This document shows positions 8,152 to 16,979 of a stretch of 47,879 nt of DNA, one piece after another. Source of the stretch: Bradyrhizobium viridifuturi (GTDB lineage Bacteria; Pseudomonadota; Alphaproteobacteria; Rhizobiales; Xanthobacteraceae); contig NZ_LGTB01000060.1 in assembly GCF_001238275.1 (NCBI RefSeq), positions 1-47,879 of the forward strand. Direction: 5' to 3'. A program made the translations under genes and the position numbers. Every line of letters begins with the position of its first letter. Position 1 is the stretch's first letter. The notes below the pieces were generated by a model. That model was not told where the DNA came from. It did no database searches and saw nothing but the letters and a program-made list of their open reading frames with translations.

Positions 8152-8721
8152 ATGCTCAGCTTCGAGGTCTGCAACGCGGCGCGGCTGCGGCGCGACGTGC
8201 GCTATGACGGCCGCTTCTTCACCGCAGTGAAGACCACGCGGATCTATTGCCGTCCGGTCTGTCCGGTGAAGCACCCGTTGCCGCGCAACGTCGCCTACTA
8301 CCCGACTGCCGCCGCGGCGGAGGCGGCAGGCTACCGGCCGTGCCTGCGCTGCCGTCCTGAAACCGCGCCGTTCTGCCCGGCATGGAATGGCACCCGTTCC
8401 ACGGTCGCGCGTGCGCTGAAATTGATCGACGGCGGCGCGCTCGAGCGCGGCTCGGTTGCCGCGCTGGCCGACCGGCTCGGCATTACCTCGCGCCATCTTG
8501 GGCGGCTGTTCGAGCGCCATGTCGGCGCGAGCCCGCAGCAGGTCGCGACCACCCGCCGCGTCCAGCGCGCCAAGCGCCTGATCGACACGACGAACGATGC
8601 GATGACCGAGATCGCCTTCCGCGCCGGCTTCGGCAGCGTCCGCCGCTTCAACGCCGCCTTCGCCGACCTCTACGGCCGCTCGCCGTCGAGCCTGCGCGCG
8701 TCTTCGCGCGGGCGGAGGTGA
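8152..8721 (+). CDS. Ada-like methyl-phosphotriester sensor with AraC DNA-binding domain
   Basis: A 189-residue protein made of the Ada N-terminal zinc domain and an AraC/XylS helix-turn-helix domain. Cysteines 33, 37, 64 and 67 keep the spacing of the four zinc ligands of E. coli Ada (38, 42, 69, 72); the first of these is the methyl acceptor in Ada. The AraC part covers about residues 85-185, with ITSRHLGRLFERHVG and MTEIAFRAGFGSVRRFN as the two helix-turn-helix segments. There is no methylguanine methyltransferase domain and no fused AlkA glycosylase, so it resembles B. subtilis AdaA: a sensor and activator of alkylation repair. Its targets are not in the window. Confidence 0.85.
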   Translation: MLSFEVCNAARLRRDVRYDGRFFTAVKTTRIYCRPVCPVKHPLPRNVAYYPTAAAAEAAGYRPCLRCRPETAPFCPAWNGTRSTVARALKLIDGGALERGSVAALADRLGITSRHLGRLFERHVGASPQQVATTRRVQRAKRLIDTTNDAMTEIAFRAGFGSVRRFNAAFADLYGRSPSSLRASSRGRR

Positions 8722-8886
8722 GGGGGCGCGCTCAGCCATGCGGCCACGTTAGGTCAACCCCCCTGACCATCTTTACCCATTGCGGCGGCTCGCCATAATC
8801 GTCTAGAACGACGGCGCAAAGCGCGTCCCGGCAACCAACCGTCAATGGTTTTGACCGAGGGTTTTGGCGCTCAACAGGGTTCGGCA

Positions 8887-9003
8887 ATGCTGATTCGCGG
8901 CCAAATTGATGGGATTTCGGGGGAGGTGGCACAGGCTACCGCCACGATCCCGGCCGCAACGCCCGCCCTCCTTATTGGCGGCCTGCTTCTTACCTGCCCC
9001 TGA
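8887..9003 (+). CDS. leuL: Putative leuA leader peptide
   Basis: A 38-codon frame starting at ATG 8887 and ending at TGA 9001-9003, with the end ALLIGGLLLTCP. Five of the last twelve codons are leucine (CTC CTT ... CTG CTT CTT at 8968-8991), with an isoleucine between. The stop codon lies inside one arm of a hairpin that can be exchanged for another (8997-9064). It sits 128 bases before leuA in a 409-base gap. This is the arrangement of a ribosome-dependent attenuator: ribosomes slowing at leucine codons would change downstream RNA folding. The ribosome site is weak and a GTG at 8926 is an alternative start. This is a prediction from pattern, not from a database match. Confidence 0.5.
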   Translation: MLIRGQIDGISGEVAQATATIPAATPALLIGGLLLTCP

Positions 9004-9064
9004 GGGCCGGCTGGGCGTCTGCGCCTGGGCACTCAGGGGTTTGTACGAGATCACCGGACCCTGA
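8997..9064 (+). promoter_or_regulatory. Candidate leucine attenuator hairpins upstream of leuA
   Basis: The arm CCCCTGAG at 8997-9004 pairs perfectly with CTCAGGGG at 9032-9039, and six bases of the latter (9033-9038) can instead pair with CCCTGA at 9059-9064, so the two structures exclude each other. The first hairpin is followed only by TTTG, a weak terminator tail. A small inner hairpin, GGCG/CGCC, lies at 9014-9025. Together with the leucine-rich peptide ending in the first arm, this suggests translation-dependent control of leuA. Which fold stops transcription is not clear. Confidence 0.42.
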
Positions 9065-9130
9065 TAATCGCCCAATGTAAACGCTCAAGCAGCAAACATG
9101 ACGGGCGCAAAGCTCAAAGGAATTTCTGAC

Positions 9131-10692
<1,562 letters not shown>

Positions 10693-10717
10693 CGAGCGAG
10701 AGCGATCGACATGTGGA

Positions 10718-10748
10718 AACGCGGCGCTTCGGCGCCGCGTTTTTGTTT
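10718..10748 (+). terminator. Rho-independent terminator of leuA
   Basis: A 10-bp perfect stem, AACGCGGCGC at 10718-10727 and its complement at 10732-10741, closes on a TTCG loop (the stable C-UUCG-G tetraloop), and the stem runs into TTTTTGTTT. It lies 26 bases after the leuA stop. It is the clearest intrinsic terminator in the window. Confidence 0.9.
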
Positions 10749-10751
10749 CGG

Positions 10752-10858
10752 GCGCGCATCTCCCCACCCGTCATCGAGGCGCGCACCGAGCGAGCCTCGA
10801 AGGATGCACGGCCGTCGGTCTCTGCGCTTGACGGCCCTTCTGCATCCGATTCCGGCGG
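10752..10858. repeat. Degenerate dispersed palindromic element
   Basis: The segment CCGTCATCGAGGCGCGCACC then GCCTCGAAGGATG shares its building blocks with the element at 1645-1743 (CGTCATCCTGAGGTGCGCGC, GCGCGCCTCGAAGGATG), but the right end is diverged. It probably is an old copy. It lies between the leuA terminator and the end of the MerR gene. Confidence 0.4.
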
Positions 10859-11296
10859 TCAAGTGCGAGAGCCCAGGACCCTCTTTTTCCTGGCGGCGGT
10901 TGGCGGAGACAGCGCCTGAATGACACGGCATTCGGCAATGCGGCCGCCCTGGCAGGAGTCCAACGTTTCGCGCAGCTCCCGCCGCAATCGCGTCAGCGCC
11001 GCGATCTTTCGTTCGGTCACCTCAAGATGCCGAACCACAAGCTGGTCCACTTCCTCGCATGGCTTCTCGCCGTGCGCGGCTAGCTTCAGTAGTTCACGTA
11101 CCTGCTCGATCGTGAAGCCAAGGTCCCGCGTACGGCGTATGAAGCCAAGCCGTTGGAGATGCTCGGCTGCGTAGCTCCGGTAATTCCCGGCAGTGCGCCG
11201 CGGTGCGGGGAGAAGGCCGATCTTTTCATAATAGCGGATGGTTTCGATTTTGGTGTCGGTGGCTCGGCCCAATTGCCCGATTGTCAGCGCATCCAT
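10859..11296 (-). CDS. MerR-family metal-responsive regulator
   Basis: A 145-residue repressor/activator that would twist promoter DNA on metal binding. The winged helix-turn-helix is residues 5-75 (TIGQLGRATDTKIETIRYYE), followed by the dimerisation helix. Cysteines 80, 115 and 123 fall where MerR, PbrR, CadR and ZntR bind divalent metals, so it belongs to the heavy-metal branch; which metal cannot be told. It is divergent from a cation exporter gene with a shared operator of the correct type at 11302-11324. The last 15 residues (RKKRVLGSRT end) are basic and run into repeat-derived DNA, so this tail may be an extension. Confidence 0.88.
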   Translation of the reverse strand: MDALTIGQLGRATDTKIETIRYYEKIGLLPAPRRTAGNYRSYAAEHLQRLGFIRRTRDLGFTIEQVRELLKLAAHGEKPCEEVDQLVVRHLEVTERKIAALTRLRRELRETLDSCQGGRIAECRVIQALSPPTAARKKRVLGSRT

Positions 11297-11299
11297 CTC

Positions 11300-11331
11300 T
11301 TGACCCTGTAGCGACTACAGGGTCCTAATAT
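11300..11331 (+). promoter_or_regulatory. MerR-type promoter and operator for the cation exporter
   Basis: The perfect 10-bp inverted repeat GACCCTGTAG / CTACAGGGTC (11302-11311 and 11315-11324, three bases apart) lies between a -35 box TTGACC at 11300-11305 and a -10 box TAATAT at 11326-11331. The spacer is 20 bp, the overlong spacing that MerR-family activators need to correct. ACCCTGTAG half-sites are typical of CadR/PbrR/ZntR operators. Confidence 0.88.
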
Positions 11332-11363
11332 AGCTCGTAAGCCCATCGAGCGACAGGCCGATC

Positions 11364-12056
11364 ATGAGCTCGCATTGTTGCGGACAACATCACGAAGACC
11401 TGGGCGGCGATCCGCTTCGCCAGAGCGCGTATCGGCGGGTCCTGTGGTCGGTCCTGGCGATCAACGCCGCCATGTTCGGCGTGGAGGTCGGCGCCGGGCT
11501 TGCCGCCGGTTCAGCCTCGCTGCAGGCCGATGCGATCGATTTTCTCGGCGATGCCGCCAACTACGCCATCAGCCTGCTCGTGGTTGGCATGGCGTTGCGC
11601 TACCGTGCGGCTGCGGCGCTCGCAAAGGCTGCGACGATGGCGCTGTTTGGGTTGTGGGTCCTCGGGATCACGGCGTGGCACGTCTTGAACGGCACGCTGC
11701 CGCATGCAGTCACCATGGGCAGCGTCGGGCTCACGGCGCTGCTCGCCAATACAATCTCATTCTGGCTGCTGTGGCGTCACCGCACGGGAGACGCAAACAT
11801 GCGCTCGGCGTGGATCTGCACGCGTAACGACGTTCTCGGCAATCTCGCGGTGCTGTTCGCGGCCGCAGGTGTCTTCGGGACCGGCACGGGTTGGCCCGAC
11901 GTGATCGTGGCGGCGGCGATGGCCGCGCTTGCCCTCCAGGGATCGGCGTCGGTGATGCGACAGGCAAGGTCCGAGTTCAGGTCGAACGCCGATGTGGCGC
12001 CAACCGTCGGTTTGCGTCACGGTGGGCGCCCGGCGTCCATGGAGAGGCGTGGGTAA
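11364..12056 (+). CDS. CDF-type cation efflux protein
   Basis: A 230-residue inner-membrane protein of the cation diffusion facilitator type, with about six hydrophobic helices and no long C-terminal cytoplasmic domain. The N-terminus MSSHCCGQHHED is rich in His and Cys and may collect metal. The site on helix 2 reads QADAIDFLGDA and that on helix 5 reads CTRNDVLGN, so the usual HxxxD pairs are replaced by DxxxxxxD-like and CxxxD forms. Expression should follow metal through the MerR operator just upstream. The last 25 residues, from about NADVAPTVG, look unlike the family and might reflect a frame change or natural tail. Substrate is probably a divalent heavy metal such as Zn, Cd, Co or Pb. 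Confidence 0.8.
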   Translation: MSSHCCGQHHEDLGGDPLRQSAYRRVLWSVLAINAAMFGVEVGAGLAAGSASLQADAIDFLGDAANYAISLLVVGMALRYRAAAALAKAATMALFGLWVLGITAWHVLNGTLPHAVTMGSVGLTALLANTISFWLLWRHRTGDANMRSAWICTRNDVLGNLAVLFAAAGVFGTGTGWPDVIVAAAMAALALQGSASVMRQARSEFRSNADVAPTVGLRHGGRPASMERRG

Positions 12057-12114
12057 GGGCTGCATCAGCGCCGTGGCAGAATTCATCGCGTCCGCTTGTT
12101 CCAGGGGTGGCAAC

Positions 12115-12615
12115 ATGGCCTTGCGTCGAGGACCGCTGCTGATGTTCGCGCTGCTGCTGTCCACGACGGCCGCGCAAGCTGGAGAGAAAGATCCCAAGGA
12201 GCCCACGGCCATCGTTGAGCTCGGCGGAGCGAGCGAATGGGGTTTGCCGGGCGCCTCCAGTCATGGCCCCTCGCTCGCCGTCGAGTTCACGCCGATCAAG
12301 GATTGGCTCGAAATCGAAGGAGGCGTTGATCGCATGTTCCATAGCGGACGTGGCGAGTGGGGTACGGACCTCCTCTTCAAGAAGCCCTTCACCCTGTCGG
12401 ACAAGCTCGAGTTCATGGTCGGCATTGGTCCGCAATGGACATTTTCGCGGGGAGGGACCCAGACCAGTGCGGAGTTCGCGCTCGACTTCATGTACTGGCC
12501 CACCGCGGATCGGAAGTACGGTTGGTTTCTGGAGCCATCATACAGCTACGCGTTCAACCGCGGACACGAGCGATCACTGAGTACCACGGTGGGCCTGCTC
12601 ATCCCGATCCCGTAG
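12115..12615 (+). CDS. Secreted beta-barrel-like protein of unknown function
   Basis: A 166-residue protein with a signal peptide (MALRRGPLLMFALLLSTTAAQA, cut about residue 22) and a body of alternating hydrophobic strands: AIVELGGASEWG, LAVEFTPIKDWLEIEGGVDR, KLEFMVGIGPQWTFS, YGWFLEPSYSYAFN and a final LSTTVGLLIPIP. This fits a small outer-membrane barrel ending near a hydrophobic residue. I chose the ATG at 12115, which has AGGGG upstream, over a longer frame from 11992 inside the exporter gene. It follows the exporter on the same strand and might share its transcript. No function is proposed. Confidence 0.65.
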   Translation: MALRRGPLLMFALLLSTTAAQAGEKDPKEPTAIVELGGASEWGLPGASSHGPSLAVEFTPIKDWLEIEGGVDRMFHSGRGEWGTDLLFKKPFTLSDKLEFMVGIGPQWTFSRGGTQTSAEFALDFMYWPTADRKYGWFLEPSYSYAFNRGHERSLSTTVGLLIPIP

Positions 12616-12642
12616 TCGACACAACGCAGTTCGGCTCGATCC

Positions 12643-12728
12643 CCGCCATTGCGGGCGGAGCGAAGCAATCCATCTTTCCGCTTGTCGATACATGGATTGC
12701 TTCGTCGCATTGCTCTCCGCAATGACGG
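12643..12728. repeat. Dispersed palindromic element (CGAAGCAATCCAT family)
   Basis: CCGCCATTGCGGGCGGAGCG then AAGCAATCCAT is mirrored after a short loop by ATGGATTGCTTCGTCGC and CCGCAATGACGG. This is a long imperfect hairpin of another repeat family common between rhizobial genes. It separates the barrel gene from the LysR gene and could end transcription in both directions. Confidence 0.7.
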
Positions 12729-12863
12729 CCGAGGTTGATGGGTTGGGATGAATTCTGGCTTTCCGGGTCATTGTTGGAATCCCATCCCAATAATCCCTCC
12801 CATACCGCACTGCTTTGGAATCTTCCGCGCCATCCCCGGCGCTACCCTGCGTGCTTTCCGGGG

Positions 12864-13862
12864 ATGCCGCCCATGCCGCTTGCCTCCATCGACGTCGACC
12901 TCCCGCGCGCCGCGACGCCGGCGGAGACCGCGCTGACCCGCCGCGTCGACCTCACCACGCTTCGCCTGTTCGTCGCCGTCTGCGACGAGCAGAACCTCAC
13001 CCGCGCCGCGCAGCGCGAGGGCATCGCGGCCTCGGCGGTGTCGAAGCGTATGAACGATTTCGAGTTGGCGTTCGGCGTCACGCTGTTCAAGCGGCTCGCC
13101 AAGGGCATGGCGCTGACGCCGGCCGGCGAGGCGCTGCTGCATCACGCCCGGGTCACGCTGCTCAATGTCGAGAAGATCGCGGTCGAGCTGTCGGAATATT
13201 CGCAAGGCGTGCGCGGCCATGTCCGCATGCTCGCCAACCTCTCGGCGATCGTGCAGTATTTGCCCGAGGATCTGTCCGCCTTCTTCGCGGCGCACGAGCT
13301 GCTGCGCGTCGATCTGCAGGAGCGGCCGAGCGGGCAGGTGATCCGCGGCATCGAGGAGGGCGCAGCCGAGATCGGTATCTGCTCGGCCGAAGCCGACAGC
13401 CGCGCGCTCGAAGCCTTTCATTATCGCTACGACAATCTGGTGGTGGTGATGCGGCCGGACCATCCGCTGGCCGGCCGCGAGAAACTGCTGTTCACCGAGA
13501 CGCTCGATTTCGACCATATCGGCCTGCACACCGCGAGCTCGATCTATCTGCGCTCGCAATATGCGGCAAACCAGGCCGGCAAGACCATGCGGCTGCGCAT
13601 CAACGTGCCCGGCTTCGATGCGGTCTGCCGTATGGTGCAGGCCAATATGGGGCTCGGCCTGATCCCGGACCGCGCCTTCGCGGTCGTCGGCGCGGGCATG
13701 GGCCTGCGTGCAATCCCGCTGCGCGACGATTGGGGGCGGCGAGAGCTGAAGATCGTGGTCCGCGGCGCCGCGCATCTGTCCGCGACCGGCCGCCTGATGC
13801 TGGACTATCTGCGCACGATCGAGACCGACCGGGTCGGGCGGATCGGCAGTCCGCGCGCTTGA
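12864..13862 (+). CDS. LysR-family transcriptional regulator
   Basis: About 332 residues. The helix-turn-helix covers LRLFVAVCDEQNLTRAAQREG and SAVSKRMNDFE in the first third, with the signature ending LFKRLAKGMALTPAGEALL; the rest is the effector-binding domain, with the usual IEEGAAEIGICS and MRPDHPLAGRE segments. I place the start at ATG 12864; ATG 12873 is as likely, with GGGG about nine bases upstream. The frame open from 12735 crosses repeat DNA and is not believed. No divergent target gene adjoins it, so its regulon is unknown. Confidence 0.85.
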   Translation: MPPMPLASIDVDLPRAATPAETALTRRVDLTTLRLFVAVCDEQNLTRAAQREGIAASAVSKRMNDFELAFGVTLFKRLAKGMALTPAGEALLHHARVTLLNVEKIAVELSEYSQGVRGHVRMLANLSAIVQYLPEDLSAFFAAHELLRVDLQERPSGQVIRGIEEGAAEIGICSAEADSRALEAFHYRYDNLVVVMRPDHPLAGREKLLFTETLDFDHIGLHTASSIYLRSQYAANQAGKTMRLRINVPGFDAVCRMVQANMGLGLIPDRAFAVVGAGMGLRAIPLRDDWGRRELKIVVRGAAHLSATGRLMLDYLRTIETDRVGRIGSPRA

Positions 13863-13966
13863 GCTGTCGCTGGAAGGCTGCGCAGAAACTCGATCAGCGC
13901 CGCGTTGACCTTGAAGTTCAGCCTCCCACGGCCATCTCGAGGGGATAGCTCCGGGAGAGGTCCATC

Positions 13967-14443
13967 ATGACGGTGAATCAAATCAGGCCGGCGCATGTCG
14001 ACGACGCTGCGGAGTTGACGCAAATCGCAGCACGTGCGGTGAAGAATGACGGATTCGACGATAACGCTGTCGCACGCTTCATGCCCGGGCTCAGGGTCAA
14101 CCTCGCGCTCATCGCAGCCGGGCTGGTCTTTGTCGCCGAGGGGGACGACGGCGTCCTGCAGGGCTGGGTGTCGGTGAGGCCGACCGGAATCGGAGGGCTG
14201 ATTCTCCTGGAAGGCATCTTCGTCGAACCGGCCCATTCGCGCAGGGGCGCCGGCAGCAGGCTTTTTTCAACCGCAGTCGGGCTCTCGCGAAAGCTGGCGG
14301 GGAACGTCATCCTGATCAATTCGAGCCCAAGCTCGGTCGACTTCTACGCTCGCCTCGGCGCCAATAAGATCGGCGCCACGCCGTTCGTGTTCTCGCCCGA
14401 CGTCGAGCTGACGATGTTCGCGTTCACGATTCCGGCAGTTTGA
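13967..14443 (+). CDS. GNAT-family N-acetyltransferase
   Basis: 158 residues with the GNAT layout: an N-terminal IRPAHVDDAAELTQIAARAV, the central strand GLILLEGIFVEPAHSRRGAG (acetyl-CoA binding, RRGAG matching the Q/R-x-x-G-x-G/A loop), and the C-terminal NSSPSSVDFYARLGA segment typical of the last part of the fold. GGGAGAGG lies about seven bases before the ATG. The acceptor substrate is unknown, and no neighbour suggests one. Confidence 0.82.
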   Translation: MTVNQIRPAHVDDAAELTQIAARAVKNDGFDDNAVARFMPGLRVNLALIAAGLVFVAEGDDGVLQGWVSVRPTGIGGLILLEGIFVEPAHSRRGAGSRLFSTAVGLSRKLAGNVILINSSPSSVDFYARLGANKIGATPFVFSPDVELTMFAFTIPAV

Positions 14444-14646
14444 GCGACGAGGACGTCGACCGCGCGAGACCTGCATCAATCTCAATATCTCAGTGCAGAA
14501 TCTTCACGGAGCAGGGGACTTCCGGTTTACCCTCCACGCGCTACCTAGTGGTCAACGCTTCACCGCAGCGGGTTGCGCGCGAGTGAGTTTGCGATGCCGT
14601 CCAACCCACCGCGCCCGCCGGCGAGGTGACATGCAGGAGGTCGATG

Positions 14647-15285
14647 ATGACCGAGATCGTATCCGGCGTACGAATCCCGGACAGCAAGATCGCCCGGGAG
14701 GCCGCCGAGCTGGTGCGGCAATACGAAACCGAGATGCTGTTCAATCACTCGGTCCGCGTGTTCGTGTTCGGCGCCCTCAAGGGCGTCAGGCAGAATCTGA
14801 AGTTCAATCCTGAACTGCTTTATGTCGCCGCGCTGTTTCATGATCTCGGCCTTGTCGATCACTTCCATAGCGAGACGAAGCGGTTTGAAGTCGACGGTGC
14901 CGATGCGGCGCGCGCGTTTCTCAGGAGCCACGGCATCCCAGAGCCGAAGACCGACCTGGTATGGGAAGCGATTGCGCTGCACACCACGCCCGGCATCCCG
15001 CAGTTCATGCGGCCGGAAATCGCGCTCACCAACGCGGGCGTTCTGGTCGATGCCGTCGGTGTCGGATACGACGACTATACGGCCGAACAGCGCGACGGCG
15101 TGCTATCAGCGTTTCCGCGCGGCGATTTCAAGAACGAGTTCATCGAGGTTCAGACCTGCTCGGCCCTGAAGAAGCCACAGACCACGTTCGGCACGGTCAA
15201 TTTCGACTTTGTGATGGATCACGACCCCACGTTTCACAGGCCGAACGCCTGCACCCGGATCCGCAACACGCGGTGGCCGAGCTGA
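14647..15285 (+). CDS. HD-domain hydrolase-like protein
   Basis: A 212-residue metal-dependent phosphohydrolase-like protein. FNHSVRVFVFG carries the first His, and LFHDLGLVDHFHS the HD pair, followed by AIALHTTPG as a further metal-site His. The overall pattern resembles the HD family around cyanamide hydratases rather than nucleotide phosphodiesterases, but the substrate cannot be named. AGGAGG at 14635-14640 sits six bases before ATG 14647, which decides the start; ATG 14644 overlaps it and is too close. Confidence 0.75.
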   Translation: MTEIVSGVRIPDSKIAREAAELVRQYETEMLFNHSVRVFVFGALKGVRQNLKFNPELLYVAALFHDLGLVDHFHSETKRFEVDGADAARAFLRSHGIPEPKTDLVWEAIALHTTPGIPQFMRPEIALTNAGVLVDAVGVGYDDYTAEQRDGVLSAFPRGDFKNEFIEVQTCSALKKPQTTFGTVNFDFVMDHDPTFHRPNACTRIRNTRWPS

Positions 15286-15300
15286 GCGGGGCGGCGGACA

Positions 15301-15918
15301 TCATCCGCCGTCAAGCGCGGCGAGGCGGTCGGCTTCCGCGATGTCCTCGACGGTGTTGGCGTTGAAGAACGGATCCAGCGGCTCGGTTGGCCATTCGACC
15401 GTGGCCAGCGGATAGCGCGCGGTCCAGCGGTCGATCTTGCGCACATCCTCCTCGACCAGCGCATGGCGCAATTCGCCGCGCAGGCGCACGCTCCAGAGGC
15501 CGATCACAGGGTGGGTCTGCCCGCCGGATGAGGCGACCGCGAGCTCGGCATTCTCGGCGGCGCGCGCCTGCTCCAGGCGTGTGACGAGATCGCGCGGAAG
15601 AAACGGACAGTCGCCCGCCGCGCTCAGCACCCATTTGGCATCCGGCCGGTTGGCCGCGGTCCAGTCGAGTGCCGCCAGGATGCCGGCGAGCGGGCCAGGA
15701 TAATCGGCGACATCGTCGGCGACGACGGGAAGGCCGAACGCGCCGAACCGCGCAGGGTCGCCATTGGCGTTGATGATCAGCCCGCTGCATTGCGGGGCTA
15801 GGCGGTCGATCACCCGTTGCAGGATGGTGCGGCCCGCGATCTGGCGCATCGGCTTGTCGCCGCCGCCCATCCGCCGCGCGAGGCCGCCGGCGAGCAGCAC
15901 GCCGGGAATGTCAGTCAT
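15301..15918 (-). CDS. mobA: Molybdenum cofactor guanylyltransferase MobA
   Basis: 205 residues. MobA attaches GMP to molybdopterin to form the guanine dinucleotide cofactor that formate dehydrogenase needs. The N-terminal nucleotide-binding motif VLLAGGLARRMGGGDK, the central AAGDCPFLPRDL with the metal-binding Asp, and the C-terminal FFNANTVEDI are all present. The start codon at 15918 overlaps the end of fdhD by 8 bases, so the two are translated together. It is transcribed away from moeA and the formate dehydrogenase genes, a divergent arrangement that puts cofactor genes on both sides of one control region. Confidence 0.92.
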   Translation of the reverse strand: MTDIPGVLLAGGLARRMGGGDKPMRQIAGRTILQRVIDRLAPQCSGLIINANGDPARFGAFGLPVVADDVADYPGPLAGILAALDWTAANRPDAKWVLSAAGDCPFLPRDLVTRLEQARAAENAELAVASSGGQTHPVIGLWSVRLRGELRHALVEEDVRKIDRWTARYPLATVEWPTEPLDPFFNANTVEDIAEADRLAALDGG

Positions 15919-16795
15919 TGTCGGTCTCGCCCTTGCGCTTGTGACGCATCGATTCCTCTTCGACATAGTCGAGGTTCTGGTCGTAGACGATCCGTTCCTG
16001 GCCCGACAGCGCGATGAAGCGCTTGCCGCGCGCGCGCCCGACCAGCGTCAATCCGACCTGCCGCGCCAGATCGACCCCCCATGCCGTGAATCCGGAGCGC
16101 GAGACCAGGATCGGGATGCCCATCCGCACCGTCTTGATCACCATCTCGGAGGTCAGCCGCCCGGTGGTGTAGAGGATCTTGTCGGCCGGATCGACATTGT
16201 GGCGGTAGATCCAGCCCGCGATCTTGTCGACGGCGTTGTGCCGGCCGACATCCTCGGTGTAGCAGACCGGCGTGCTCTCCTTGCACAGCACGCAGCCGTG
16301 GATGGCGCCCGCTTCCAGATAGAGCGACGGCATCGTGTTGATGGTGTGCGTCATCTGGTAGAGCCAGGAGGTGCGCAGCTCGGCCTTCGGCAGCGCGACC
16401 TTCTCGACGGCTTCGAGCAGGTCGCCGAACGCTGTGCCCTGGGCGCAGCCCGAGGTCTGGGTGCGCTTCTTCAGCTTCGCCTCGAAATTGGTGTGGTGCT
16501 CGGTGCGCACCACGACCACCTCAAGATCGTCGTCATATTCGACCTCGGTGACGACGTCATCGTATTTCAGCATATTCTGGTTCAGCAGATATCCGAGCGC
16601 GAGGTATTCGGGATAGTCGTTGATCGTCATCATCGTGACGATCTCCTGCGCGTTGAGATACAGCGTCAGCGGCCGCTCGACCGGCACCTTGATCTCGGTC
16701 CGCGCGCCGGTCTGGTCGACGCCGACCACGCGCTCCGTCAGCCGCGGATCGTCCGGGTCTGGAACAATGGTGGGAGCGGTGGTTTTCGCGGTCAC
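15911..16795 (-). CDS. fdhD: Formate dehydrogenase accessory sulfurtransferase FdhD
   Basis: About 294 residues. FdhD passes sulfur to the molybdenum cofactor so that formate dehydrogenase becomes active. The sulfur-carrying CxxC is in HGCVLCKE, and the family segments YTEDVGRHNAVDK, YTTGRLTSEMV and SRSGFTAWGVDLA are intact. The start is uncertain: GTG 16795 and GTG 16819 are both possible, neither with a strong ribosome site; sequence further upstream looks non-coding. It precedes mobA on the same transcript and faces moeA across about 180 bases. Confidence 0.9.
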   Translation of the reverse strand: MTAKTTAPTIVPDPDDPRLTERVVGVDQTGARTEIKVPVERPLTLYLNAQEIVTMMTINDYPEYLALGYLLNQNMLKYDDVVTEVEYDDDLEVVVVRTEHHTNFEAKLKKRTQTSGCAQGTAFGDLLEAVEKVALPKAELRTSWLYQMTHTINTMPSLYLEAGAIHGCVLCKESTPVCYTEDVGRHNAVDKIAGWIYRHNVDPADKILYTTGRLTSEMVIKTVRMGIPILVSRSGFTAWGVDLARQVGLTLVGRARGKRFIALSGQERIVYDQNLDYVEEESMRHKRKGETDND

Positions 16796-16979
16796 AGGTC
16801 GCAGTCCCGATGGGTTCACATGGCGATAGAGCTGGGGATATAAGCACGATCGGAGATGGACTGGCCACTCTCCGCCGCTTCGCCGGAACTGCCATGGATG
16901 GTCCGGCCTTGGAGATAACGCCGCAGTTCGCGATCCGGGTCGAACACATCTTGTCGACGACCGAGCATTGAGAGAGACA

